Shown here piece after piece: positions 23,838-33,092 of a stretch of DNA of 64,000 bases (position 1 is the stretch's first letter; each line of letters begins with the position of its first letter). Source of the stretch: Candidatus Methylomirabilota bacterium (GTDB lineage: Bacteria > Methylomirabilota > Methylomirabilia > Rokubacteriales > CSP1-6). The stretch covers positions 1-64,000 of the forward strand of contig DASTYT010000057.1 in the NCBI GenBank assembly GCA_035764725.1. The letters run 5' to 3'. A program made the translations under genes and the position numbers. The notes beneath the pieces were generated by a model, which searched no databases, had not been told where the DNA came from, and saw nothing but the letters and a program-made list of their open reading frames with translations.

Positions 23838-25508
23838 TCAGTCTCCGTACGCCATCACGACGTATTGCTGGAGCATGCGCTGGGTATTGAAGAAGGACGC
23901 GTTGAAGGCGATGGTCGAGCGCATCAGCCTCGGCCACTGGTCCCCCGCGTCGTGGTAGAGCGGCATCACCTGCTTCTCCAGCGTCCAGTAGAGATCGGCG
24001 GCATCGTCGGCGTCGCTGCGCTCCGCCGTCGACCCCCTCCGGGGCCCGATCGCCCATCCGGTGATGCCCTCGACGTAACCCTCCACCCACCAACCGTCCA
24101 GGATGCTGAGGCTCGGCACGCCGTTGTGGGCCGCCTTCATCCCGCTGGTCCCCGAGGCCTCGTGCGGGGGACGCGGCGTGTTCAGCCACACGTCGACGCC
24201 GGCGGTCAGTAGCACGCCCAAAGCCAGGTCATAGTTGCCGAGATAGGCGATCCTCACTTCGGGGACGAGATCCCTTCCCCACTGGACGATGCGGCGGATG
24301 AGGGCCTTCCCGCTGTCGTCACGCGGGTGGGCCTTCCCGGCGAACACGATTTGCAGCCTGCCATGCTCCCCGGCGAGCCGACGCAGCCGGTCACGGTCGT
24401 GGAAGAGTAGGTCGGGCCGCTTGTAGGCGGTGGCCCGCCGGGCAAAGCCAAGGGTGAACAGGTCGCGGTCGAAGCCGGCGTTGGTTCGCTCGTTGACGTC
24501 GGCGACCAGCCGCTGCTTCGCCTCCCGGTGGGCGAGGCGAATCGCCTCGAAGGGAATGCCGATGGCGTAGCGCAAGGAGAAGCTGTCCTTTCGCCAGTCC
24601 GGCATGTAGCGGTCGTAGAGGGCGGCGAACGACGGCGCGGTCCACGTCGCGGAGTGCACACCGTTGGTGATGGACCCGATCGGGTAGTTCGTGAACATCG
24701 AGTGGGAGACTTCGCCGTGCCGCTTGCTGACGCCGTTCACGTAGTGGCTCAGGGTGAGCGCAACCCGCGTCATGTTGAGCTCGTTGTCGCAGCAGCCCAG
24801 CACCGTGAGCGCGTTCACCCGGGCCGCCCCGAGCACGCTCCGCGCCAGCTCGATCGAGAAGCGGTCGTGGCCGGCGGGGACAGGCGTATGCGTGGTGAAG
24901 ACGCACTGGCGCTTCGTGCGCTCGATGGCGGCCGCCCGGTCGCCCGGCGTGCGCGCGAGCTCCTCGGCGAACAGCTCCAGCGCGAGGAGAGACGAGTGGC
25001 CCTCGTTCAGGTGGAATCGGTCGACGCGGTCGTAGCCCAGCGTCCGCAACATCCGGACGCCCCCGACGCCCAGGATCAGCTCCTGACAGAGGCGGTACCG
25101 GTCGTCGCCGCCGTAGAGGTGATCGGTCAGGCGCCGGTCAGCGGGGTCGTTGTCGGGCACGTCCGCGTCGAGCAGGAGCACCGGGACCGACGAGCCCCCG
25201 GCGCCGGCAACCGTGTATCGCCAGGCTCGCAGGTTGACCGCCCGGCCCTCCACCTCCGCGATGCACGCGCCGGCCACGGGCTCCAGGAGATCGTCGACCG
25301 GCCACTCGACCGGCTCCTCGTGCTGCTCGCCCTGGGCGTCGAGACGCTGGTAGAAGTAGCCCTTCCGGTGCAGCAACGTCACTCCGATCATCGCGAGGCC
25401 GAGGTCAGCGGCACTCCTTAGCGTGTCGCCCGCCAGGATGCCAAGCCCGCCACTGTAGGTGGGAATCCGGCTCTCCAGGGCCACCTCCATCGAGAAGTAG
25501 GCGATCAC
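23838..25508 (-). CDS. glgP: Alpha-glucan (glycogen) phosphorylase, short GT35 type
   Basis: A 556-residue enzyme that releases glucose-1-phosphate from glycogen. It is shorter than the 800-residue E. coli type and matches the compact form: [56 protein letters not shown], and the PLP region [20 protein letters not shown] with the PLP lysine. ATG at 25508 overlaps the PII gene stop by 4 bp. Last gene of the groL-CBS/ACT-HhH-PII-glgP run; mobilising glycogen fits starvation. Confidence 0.92.
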   Translation of the reverse strand: MIAYFSMEVALESRIPTYSGGLGILAGDTLRSAADLGLAMIGVTLLHRKGYFYQRLDAQGEQHEEPVEWPVDDLLEPVAGACIAEVEGRAVNLRAWRYTVAGAGGSSVPVLLLDADVPDNDPADRRLTDHLYGGDDRYRLCQELILGVGGVRMLRTLGYDRVDRFHLNEGHSSLLALELFAEELARTPGDRAAAIERTKRQCVFTTHTPVPAGHDRFSIELARSVLGAARVNALTVLGCCDNELNMTRVALTLSHYVNGVSKRHGEVSHSMFTNYPIGSITNGVHSATWTAPSFAALYDRYMPDWRKDSFSLRYAIGIPFEAIRLAHREAKQRLVADVNERTNAGFDRDLFTLGFARRATAYKRPDLLFHDRDRLRRLAGEHGRLQIVFAGKAHPRDDSGKALIRRIVQWGRDLVPEVRIAYLGNYDLALGVLLTAGVDVWLNTPRPPHEASGTSGMKAAHNGVPSLSILDGWWVEGYVEGITGWAIGPRRGSTAERSDADDAADLYWTLEKQVMPLYHDAGDQWPRLMRSTIAFNASFFNTQRMLQQYVVMAYGD

Positions 25509-25843
25509 TGAGCGGCCTCCCCCGCCTCGCCGGTACGGATCCGAGTCGGCCCCACGAGCGAGAGCACGAACACCTTGCGGTCGCCCGGGGACCCGGTCCG
25601 GGCGACCTCGCAGATCGTGGAGACCATCGAGTCGACGAGCTGGTCGGACATCACGATCTCGAGTTTCGCGTTCGGGATGAGATCGATCGTGTAGCTGGCG
25701 CCATCTTGGTACGCGGTCCGCTCAGGCTCGTGACCCAGTCCACGCACGTCGCTGACCGTCATCCCGCCAACGCCGAGGGCGCTCACCGCCTCCTTCACCT
25801 CGTCGAGCCGCCAGGGCCTGATCACCGCCTCCACCTTCCTCAT
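25505..25843 (-). CDS. PII-family signal protein
   Basis: A 112-residue trimeric regulator of GlnB/GlnK fold. It opens MRKVEAVIRPWRLDEVKEAV and ends with [11 protein letters not shown]. The T-loop (GHEPERTAYQDGASYTID) differs from GlnB in sequence but keeps a Tyr at position 51, the canonical uridylylation site. The B-loop TGSPGDRKVFV is intact, so ATP/ADP binding is likely. It is not next to amtB or glnA but overlaps glgP by 4 bp, suggesting control of glycogen breakdown by energy state. Confidence 0.9.
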   Translation of the reverse strand: MRKVEAVIRPWRLDEVKEAVSALGVGGMTVSDVRGLGHEPERTAYQDGASYTIDLIPNAKLEIVMSDQLVDSMVSTICEVARTGSPGDRKVFVLSLVGPTRIRTGEAGEAAQ

Positions 25844-25896
25844 CCGCGTGCTCCATCATCGCCCGATCGGCAGAGGGACTCCAGCACCCCGAAGCG

Positions 25897-26805
25897 CTAC
25901 GCCGTCGGCGACGCGGCCGGCGAAGCCACCGGCTGCATGGTCGGGTCCGCGCTCCACGGGAGCGCATCGTAGTGGGTCCGGCTCTCCTCCTCGCGGCCGC
26001 GCACGACACGGCGCCCGGTGAGCACGCCGCGCGTCTCGGTCACCACGGTGCGCTGGCCTTCGCCGCGGGCGTCGGTATGGAAGTACACGACGACCCAGTC
26101 GTGCGTCTTGCCGAGCTCGTGGGCTCGGGCGGTGTTGGAGAACAGCGCCGTGAGCTGCCAGGGCCCTCGCTCGGTGTGGAGAATCGGCAGCCACGCCTCG
26201 CCCGAGGGGTTGAAGCGGCGCGGCGCGATCCGGGATAGTCGGCCGGCGGTGGCAGCCTCCCGGTACTCGCGGTCCACATCGAGCAGAACCGCCACCGGAG
26301 GCTCGGGCGTGGTGGCGTCCCGGACCCGCAGGCCCGATCGCCCCAGCATGCTCGCCAGCGCGGCCCGCAGCGCGGCGGCGCGGCGAGGGCCGATGCCAGG
26401 AACCGCCGCCAGGCGGCCGTCGTGCGCGGCCACCTCGACCCCTTCTAAGGTGTCGACGTGCAGCGTGTCGTGGAGGCGCCGCGCCAGCGTCGGGCCCACG
26501 CCGGGGATCGCTCGGAAGAGCCTCTCGGGGTCGAGGGTGCCCCGGAGGCGCTCGAGCTGGCTCCAGCGCCCGGTCCGCAACATCTCCGCGACGGAGGCCG
26601 CGATGCGCGGGCCGATGCCGGGCAGAGCGTCGAGGCCCTCGATGCCGTCGCGCTCGTAGATCTCGCGCAGATCCTCCGGGTGACCGGCCACCGCCTGGGC
26701 GGCCTCGCGGTAGGCGCGGACCCGGAACGGATTGGCCCGCTGCCGTTCGAGCAGCTCGGCGGCCTCGCGGAGCCGGTCGCCGATGAGCTGATTGGTCGCG
26801 CTCAC
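25897..26805 (-). CDS. Helix-hairpin-helix DNA-binding protein, PolX N-terminal-like
   Basis: A 302-residue protein. Residues 1-75 resemble the 8-kDa N-terminal domain of family X polymerases (RLREAAELLERQRANPFRVRAYREAA). HhH motifs follow (LDALPGIGPRIAASVAEML, FRAIPGVGPTLARRL, LAAVPGIGPRRAAALRA). The C-terminal 120 residues carry an unrelated conserved-looking domain instead of the polymerase and PHP domains. It should bind damaged or gapped DNA without synthesising it. ATGA overlap with the CBS/ACT gene. Confidence 0.82.
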   Translation of the reverse strand: MSATNQLIGDRLREAAELLERQRANPFRVRAYREAAQAVAGHPEDLREIYERDGIEGLDALPGIGPRIAASVAEMLRTGRWSQLERLRGTLDPERLFRAIPGVGPTLARRLHDTLHVDTLEGVEVAAHDGRLAAVPGIGPRRAAALRAALASMLGRSGLRVRDATTPEPPVAVLLDVDREYREAATAGRLSRIAPRRFNPSGEAWLPILHTERGPWQLTALFSNTARAHELGKTHDWVVVYFHTDARGEGQRTVVTETRGVLTGRRVVRGREEESRTHYDALPWSADPTMQPVASPAASPTA

Positions 26806-27458
26806 GACCGCGCGGACGCGCCTCGCCCCGCCTCCCGGACGACGTAGCCCCGCTCCTCGAGCGCCTTCACGGCCGGCCCCGGGTTGATGGTGGCCAGGCG
26901 CAGCACGACCTCGCGCTGGCCGTCCGGACCGCGCAGCGTCACGAGGCTCGAGATCCGGGCGCCGGTCCCCTCGACGGCGTGCGTCAGGTCACCCAGCCCA
27001 GCCTGCGGATCGCGCAGGATGATGTCCAGGCGGCTCGACGGCTCGAGGACGCCCATCGCCCGCACGAACAGATCGAGCACGTCGGTCTCGGTCACGATGC
27101 CCACGAGGCGTCCGCCCTCGGTGACGGGCAGCGCGCTGATCTTCTGCGTCGTCATCAGACGGGCCGCGTCCTCGACCGTGAATATCGGCGCGACCGTGGT
27201 CACGGTGCGCTGCATGATCTCGGCGGCGGTCAATCGCTCGCGGGCCTGCTCGAGCGCGGCGCCGGCCGTGCCGGACGCGGCCAGCGACACCATCGCTTGC
27301 TTGACGTCGCGGTCGGAGATGATGCCGACCAGCGCTCCGTCGTCGACCACCGGCACGTGCCGGAAGCCGCGCGGCTGGAGCAGGCGGAGCACCTGCGTCA
27401 GCCGCGTCTCGGGAGTGACCGTGACCACGTCACCCCGCATGATGTCCTTGACGAGCAC
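26802..27458 (-). CDS. CBS pair plus ACT-like domain protein (AcuB-like)
   Basis: A 218-residue protein with two CBS motifs (1-58, MLVKDIMRGDVVTVTPE; 78-135, AAEIMQRTVTTVAP...LVGIVTETDVLDLF) and a C-terminal ACT-like region (about 140-210, SRLDIILRDPQAGLGDL, then GARISSLVTLRG). This layout is that of AcuB, linked to acetoin and acetyl-CoA metabolism in Bacillus. The ACT part may bind an amino acid. It starts three bases after the groL stop and is co-transcribed. Confidence 0.86.
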   Translation of the reverse strand: MLVKDIMRGDVVTVTPETRLTQVLRLLQPRGFRHVPVVDDGALVGIISDRDVKQAMVSLAASGTAGAALEQARERLTAAEIMQRTVTTVAPIFTVEDAARLMTTQKISALPVTEGGRLVGIVTETDVLDLFVRAMGVLEPSSRLDIILRDPQAGLGDLTHAVEGTGARISSLVTLRGPDGQREVVLRLATINPGPAVKALEERGYVVREAGRGASARS

Positions 27459-27461
27459 GGC

Positions 27462-29087
<1,626 letters not shown>

Positions 29088-29159
29088 GTTCGGTGTTCCT
29101 CCTCCTGCTAGGGTCTCTTCTCCACACCCTGCAGCCATGGGTTCATGCCGCCTCCTACG

Positions 29160-29175
29160 TGCAAGGGACGTTCCC
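29160..29175 (-). promoter_or_regulatory. Weak sigma-54-like promoter upstream of groL
   Basis: Minus strand GGGAACGTCCCTTGCA: a perfect TTGCA and exact GG-N10-GC spacing, but two -24 mismatches (GGGAAC for TGGCAC). The GGGAACGTTCCC-like symmetry of part of the site may be incidental. The leader would be about 60 bases. Confidence 0.42.
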
Positions 29176-29227
29176 TCGCGTAGAACAGCGAAAACAAAGA
29201 GAAGTCGACAAGGCGCCGTCGTCCAGA

Positions 29228-29266
29228 GTGAGGTCGGAGCCGCCTCACGTGGGGCGGCGGCACCCC
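29228..29266. promoter_or_regulatory. Inverted repeat and GGGGC block upstream of groL
   Basis: GTGAGG (29228) pairs with CCTCAC (29243). Directly after, TGGGGCGGCGGCACCCC (29250-29266) differs by one base from the block ending at 3914 (TGGGGCCGCGGCACCCC) upstream of hsp20. It lies about 75 bp upstream of the -24 box, a usual enhancer distance. Confidence 0.42.
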
Positions 29267-29276
29267 GCCGGCGTCG

Positions 29277-30479
29277 TCAGCAGACGGGGTGCTCGCCGCG
29301 GATCAGCTCGGCCCGGAACGCAGGCAGGCGGGCCAGCTCGGCCTCCACAACATGCCGAATCTCGCCTTCCACGTCCCCGAGCGCGACGCCGGCCGGCAGG
29401 CGCAGCTGAACCCCCGTCCACGGATGATCGACGGGCTCCCCGATGCGCACCGCCAGGTGCACGTAGACGTCGCGGAGGGCCGGGCAGCGCGCGTGGATGA
29501 GGCCCGCCAGCCGGTGGCTCAGCACGCTATACACCTTGCCGGCGTGGGCCGCGGGATTCTTGCCGGCGGTCGCTTCACCGCCCGTCGGCCGCGAGAAGGC
29601 GATGAGCCCGTTGGCGCGGTTGCCTCGCCCCACCTGGCCAGAGTCGGCATCCTCTGCCGAGGTCCCGGTCAAGGTCAGATACACGCCCTCGGTGCCCTGC
29701 CCGCGCCGGTCGAGGCAGTTGAGCCGCCAGTCGATCGCGAAGGGGGCCCCGGAGAACCGGGTCTCCAAGGCGTGCAGGATCTCGTCCTTCCGCGCGAAGT
29801 AGGCCGCCTCCGACCGAGTGAGCACACAGGCCAGCGGCATGGCCACCGTCAGAGCCAGGCGGTCGTCCTCGCGAACGCCCATCACCTTGACGTCCTCGCC
29901 GGTGTCCCGGAACGCGGACTTGAACTGCGTCGAGTTGAGGTAATGCTCGACCGCAAGGACGAGCTCCTCGGTAGGGGTCAACGGGGCGTAGCCCGAGGCG
30001 CCGGACGTGTCGTTCGAGGCGATCTCCCGCTCGCCCTCCGTGTAGACGCGCTGGAGCTCCTCGGAGCCGGGCGCGAGCGCGACCCGCGTCACGAGGTCCT
30101 TCCCGGCCCGAATGCCCGGCAGGTGCATGCCGACCCAGGCATCGACCGCGTGGCGGACCGTCTCCTCGACCGGCAGCGGGCGCGCGTTCAGGACGTCTGT
30201 CGCGCGGTCGCCGATTATGAGCTCGATGGGGCGCGTCACTTCGCCGCCGCCGAAGTGCTTGACGCACCGGCCCGCGACGAGCAGCGCCTTGTCGACGTTG
30301 TAGTGGGCGATGGTCCCGGCGTGCTCGAGATACAGGCGGGTCAGCGCGACGGAGGCCGCCTCCGCGACCGAGTCGCAGATGGTGTCCGGATGACCCAGCC
30401 CCTTGCGCTCCACCACCTCGATCCGCCGTTCGGCGACCGCCGTCCCCCCGATGGCCTCGATCATGATCGTCATCGACAT
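29277..30479 (-). CDS. S-adenosylmethionine synthetase, archaeal type
   Basis: A 400-residue AdoMet synthetase of the archaeal (MAT2) family, not the bacterial MetK. It has VVERKGLGHPDTICDSVAEA, HYNVDKALLVAGRCVKHFGGGEV, SNDTSGASGYAPL and NRANGLIAFSRPTGGEA followed by GKNPAAHAGK. It makes SAM from methionine and ATP. Start is chosen at ATG 30479 (MSMTIMIEAIGG) after GGAAAGGG; two in-frame ATGs follow at 30473 and 30464. The open frame extends far upstream, but that part is antisense to the eRF1-like gene. The gap 30480-30628 shows no other gene. Confidence 0.9.
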   Translation of the reverse strand: MSMTIMIEAIGGTAVAERRIEVVERKGLGHPDTICDSVAEAASVALTRLYLEHAGTIAHYNVDKALLVAGRCVKHFGGGEVTRPIELIIGDRATDVLNARPLPVEETVRHAVDAWVGMHLPGIRAGKDLVTRVALAPGSEELQRVYTEGEREIASNDTSGASGYAPLTPTEELVLAVEHYLNSTQFKSAFRDTGEDVKVMGVREDDRLALTVAMPLACVLTRSEAAYFARKDEILHALETRFSGAPFAIDWRLNCLDRRGQGTEGVYLTLTGTSAEDADSGQVGRGNRANGLIAFSRPTGGEATAGKNPAAHAGKVYSVLSHRLAGLIHARCPALRDVYVHLAVRIGEPVDHPWTGVQLRLPAGVALGDVEGEIRHVVEAELARLPAFRAELIRGEHPVC

Positions 30480-30628
30480 CTCGGCCCTTTCCCCCGGCGG
30501 CATCGCGCCGGGTCGAGCTGCCGCTCGGCCGGCCATCGCGAGAGATCCGGCTTCGTGGGCGAGCGCAATGGCGAGCGACAGGCGTGGATCCTCCGTCTCT
30601 CCGGCGGGGATCCGATCGTGCGGGACCG

Positions 30629-31756
30629 TCACAGCGGAAAGCGCAGCTCGGCGGCGATGCCTCCAGCCGCGACCAGGGGCTGATGGGTCTCGATCGTCTC
30701 CGCCGAGCCGCCGGAGGCGATCACGCGCGCGATCATCGCCTCCGCCAGGTCCACCGTCGTGGCCTCTTTCCCGCAGGTCGGGCACACCCACGTGAACCCG
30801 CCCTGGAGGCCGCCACATCCCATGCACCGACGGCCGGGCGCGCTCCATCCCTTGAGCAGATAGAGGCGATGAACCGCCCCGCGGTTGACGGCCTCGAGGG
30901 TGGCGTCGAGACCTGCCGTCGCCTTTCCGTGCTTGGCCGCGGCGGTCAGCACCGCGTCGACCGCTGCCGCCACCCGCGCCGCCTCCGTGTGGGAGAGATA
31001 TTCGGCGGCCCGTCCGACGATCAGGGCAGTCGGCTCGTAGCGAGCCCCTGCCACCGCCCCGACAATGAGGTCCGCAATCCTTGGCGGAAGCTCCTTGCGG
31101 AACACGGCGACATTGCGCGGGTCGCCCGCCAACACGATGCGGCGAACCTCTTGGGCGTCCACGAGCCCGATCACAGCCTCCACGACGGCCTCGAAATGTC
31201 GGGCCCGGTGGTCCTGGATGTGACGCTGATACCGCGACTGGGCCAGCTGCGCCCAGCCGCCACGGCTGTGGTGACCGGGCACATCGCCGTGCAGCGCGAC
31301 CTCCTCGCCCGCGCCGGCAGGCAGGACGAGCATGAGCCGCGCCGATTCCGCGTCGACGAACACGACGACGGCCGCCGGCGCCAGCTCCGCGAGCTCGGCC
31401 AGCGGCCGCAGCATGGGCGTCTCGGCCACGCCGAACATGTTCTCGAACGGAGCCCGACTCGGCAGGATCTCCCGCAGGCCCACCGCCTCGCATGCAAAGA
31501 GGGCCACGCCCCGTGCCTCGGGGCTGGATGTCTGGCTCAAGAGCGCGTCGCCCTCAGCTTCGATCCAGCGCAGGTCCGCCTCGGCGGGACGGCCGGGTCG
31601 AGCTTCTCTGGCCCGTGTGAGCTCATTCTTGAGAAAGATCCGCACCCGGTCGCGCTGGTGCTCGTCGGCCCAGTGGGTGTTCAGGTAAACCGACAGTACG
31701 GGGGTCGACACGGACTGGATCCGAGCCAGCTCTGCCATGCGCGTCTTCAGGTCCAT
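30629..31756 (-). CDS. eRF1/Vms1-like protein (bacterial-archaeal release factor family) with zinc ribbon
   Basis: A 375-residue protein. The N-terminal half opens MDLKTRMAELARIQSVSTPVLSVYL, a pattern of bacterial eRF1-like (baeRF) proteins. The loop GGWAQLAQSRYQRHIQDH occupies the place of the catalytic GGQ-type loop of Vms1/eRF1. A C-terminal zinc ribbon has CMGCGG and CPTCGK. Relatives release peptides from tRNA on stalled ribosomes or are predicted to. It follows the HPF gene by 9 bp, so hibernation and ribosome rescue factors are made together. The biochemical role is inferred. Confidence 0.82.
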   Translation of the reverse strand: MDLKTRMAELARIQSVSTPVLSVYLNTHWADEHQRDRVRIFLKNELTRAREARPGRPAEADLRWIEAEGDALLSQTSSPEARGVALFACEAVGLREILPSRAPFENMFGVAETPMLRPLAELAELAPAAVVVFVDAESARLMLVLPAGAGEEVALHGDVPGHHSRGGWAQLAQSRYQRHIQDHRARHFEAVVEAVIGLVDAQEVRRIVLAGDPRNVAVFRKELPPRIADLIVGAVAGARYEPTALIVGRAAEYLSHTEAARVAAAVDAVLTAAAKHGKATAGLDATLEAVNRGAVHRLYLLKGWSAPGRRCMGCGGLQGGFTWVCPTCGKEATTVDLAEAMIARVIASGGSAETIETHQPLVAAGGIAAELRFPL

Positions 31757-31765
31757 GGGGCCTCG

Positions 31766-32167
31766 CTAGGCGCGTCGAGCGCGCCGGGCCGGTCGCGACT
31801 GCTCGGTGGCCACCGCGCGCGCCGACGCGAAGTATTTCTTCGGATGCCGCTTGCCTTCCCGGTCTCGTTCCCGATACCGCTCGAGCTGGCGCTCCAGGGT
31901 GGCGAACGCCGCGTCGAAAGCCAGCCGGCACGTCTCGGCGCTGCGCTCCACGCGGACGTTCGGGCGGTGTGGCACGCGAACCGTGAGGGCGCAGCGCATC
32001 GCGCGGCCCCCCTTCGGTCCGTTGTCGTCCACGAACGCGGCCTCGCTCCGGAGTGGCCGGACCGCGAGCTTCGCCAGCGCTGCAGACATCAGCTTGGCGA
32101 TTCGGGCGCGAAGCGCCGGCTCCTTGTCGACGCCGCTGATCCGGGTCGTCTGAATCTCCAGTGTCAT
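31766..32167 (-). CDS. HPF/RaiA-family ribosome-associated protein
   Basis: A 133-residue protein with the beta-alpha-beta fold of hibernation factors: MTLEIQTTRISGVDKEPALRARI, CALTVRVPHRPNVRVERSAETCRLAFDAAF in two blocks, then a basic tail (RHPKKYFASARAV). It probably binds the 30S decoding site and silences ribosomes. AAGGAG precedes the ATG at 32167 by five bases. It lies between a CBS gene (20 bp upstream) and the eRF1-like gene. Confidence 0.8.
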   Translation of the reverse strand: MTLEIQTTRISGVDKEPALRARIAKLMSAALAKLAVRPLRSEAAFVDDNGPKGGRAMRCALTVRVPHRPNVRVERSAETCRLAFDAAFATLERQLERYRERDREGKRHPKKYFASARAVATEQSRPARRARRA

Positions 32168-32186
32168 GTCGGCTCCTTCGTCGAGT

Positions 32187-32408
32187 TCATGGGAATGACA
32201 CGATGGTTTCCGCGCACTCAAACACCGGAGGCGAGAACAGGTGACGACGGAGGTCCCGATCGGTCACGATGCCGACCAGCCGCTCATCCCGGTCGATGAC
32301 CGGCAGATGGCGGGCTCGCACGCGCTGCATCCGCGCCACGGCGTCGAGACAGGACTCGGAGGTCCCGATCGTCACCACCTGCCGGCTCATGACGTCCCTG
32401 ACTTGCAT
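32187..32408 (-). CDS. Truncated single-CBS protein, 73 aa
   Basis: One CBS motif, MQVRDVMSRQVVTIG to LVGIVTDRDLRRHLFSPPVF, then a short non-homologous tail. The second CBS domain of the usual pair is missing. The ATG at 32408 lies only about 15 bases after the -12 box of a perfect sigma-54 promoter, so the message would be nearly leaderless; ATG at 32390 (MSRQ) is the alternative but would remove the motif start. First gene of the CBS-HPF-eRF1-like-AdoMet synthetase run. Confidence 0.75.
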   Translation of the reverse strand: MQVRDVMSRQVVTIGTSESCLDAVARMQRVRARHLPVIDRDERLVGIVTDRDLRRHLFSPPVFECAETIVSFP

Positions 32409-32421
32409 GACGATCGAGCGG

Positions 32422-32437
32422 TGCAACTGGGGTGCCA
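32422..32437 (-). promoter_or_regulatory. Sigma-54 promoter for CBS-HPF-eRF1-like operon
   Basis: Minus strand TGGCACCCCAGTTGCA, a full match to TGGCAC-N5-TTGCA. The inferred transcription start is near 32412, almost at the CBS ATG (32408). Confidence 0.75.
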
Positions 32438-32443
32438 CCCCCG

Positions 32444-32516
32444 AGATTCGTGAATCTAGCGGGTTGAGCCCAGAGCGCCGCGGGCGCTGAGGCATGGGCG
32501 CCTCGGCTGGGGCGCC
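32444..32516. promoter_or_regulatory. Cluster of inverted repeats upstream of the CBS-HPF promoter
   Basis: AGATTC-GT-GAATCT (32444-32457) and AGCGCC-GCG-GGCGCT (32474-32488) are perfect. They are followed by GAGGCATGGGCGCCTC and GGCTGGGGCGCC, which resembles the GGGGC blocks near the other sigma-54 promoters. Position 7-80 bp upstream of the -24 box suits regulator binding. The remaining 32517-32572 shows nothing. Confidence 0.45.
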
Positions 32517-32572
32517 GGCGTCCGAGACGAGCGCTTCTTCAGCGCGGGTCAGCGACGGCGATGCGTCCCACC

Positions 32573-32662
32573 TCAGCGGGAGCGCCACCAGACGATCACG
32601 GCGGCAAAGAGTATGACAATCCCCAGCGCGATCAGCCAGTGATCCCGGATCGGCTCGATCAT
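32573..32662 (-). CDS. 29-residue single-helix membrane peptide
   Basis: Encodes MIEPIRDHWLIALGIVILFA followed by AVIVWWRSR: one transmembrane helix with charged ends. The ATG is 7 bp after the response-regulator stop, with GAGAAGG just before it at a short spacing. Shape and placement suit a real small membrane protein at the end of the usp operon, but chance cannot be excluded. Confidence 0.45.
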   Translation of the reverse strand: MIEPIRDHWLIALGIVILFAAVIVWWRSR

Positions 32663-32669
32663 GGCCTTC

Positions 32670-33092
32670 TCACCGCCTCTGGTCCGCGTTCCGGGGAAGC
32701 GAAGTCAGACTCGCCCGAACCGCCTCGAGCAGGGCCGCCGCGGCGAACGGCTTGGCGAAGAAGGCGCTGGCCCCGGCCGCGGTGGCGGCCCGCCGGGTCT
32801 CCTCGGACGGGTAGCCGGTGACCACGATGACGGCGGGCGGATCCGTCGTCCCGCGCGCGGCGCGGACCACGTCGAGCCCGTCGCCGTCGGGCAAGCGTAG
32901 ATCCGAGATCACCAGATCGAGCCGGTGAGCCCCCGTTGCTGTGCGCACCGCCGCGAGCCCGGCCGCCCGGGACGTGGCGGTGATGACCTCATAGCCCTGG
33001 CGCCCGAAGAGCCGCTCGTAGGTCGCCAGGAAGTCGGCTTCGTCGTCGACGACCAGCACCCGCGTAGGGCCCCGCGTGTCCCGGTCGCTCAT
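32670..33092 (-). CDS. Single-domain response regulator
   Basis: A 140-residue CheY-like receiver. Acidic pair VVDDE, phospho-Asp64 in LVISDLRLPDGDG, Thr in VIVVTGYPSEE, and Lys-Pro in FFAKPF are all in place. There is no output domain, so it acts by protein contact. It overlaps the tandem kinase gene by 4 bp within the usp operon and may take phosphate from the nearby CHASE3 histidine kinase. Confidence 0.9.
   Translation of the reverse strand: MSDRDTRGPTRVLVVDDEADFLATYERLFGRQGYEVITATSRAAGLAAVRTATGAHRLDLVISDLRLPDGDGLDVVRAARGTTDPPAVIVVTGYPSEETRRAATAAGASAFFAKPFAAAALLEAVRASLTSLPRNADQRR

Noticed and set aside
29088..29276. CIRCE/HrcA operator upstream of groL
   Set aside because: No TTAGCACTC-N9-GAGTGCTAA or close variant is present.
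30480..31493. N-terminal extension of the AdoMet synthetase frame to about 738 residues
   Set aside because: The extra part is antisense to the eRF1-like gene and has no domain; family length is about 400.
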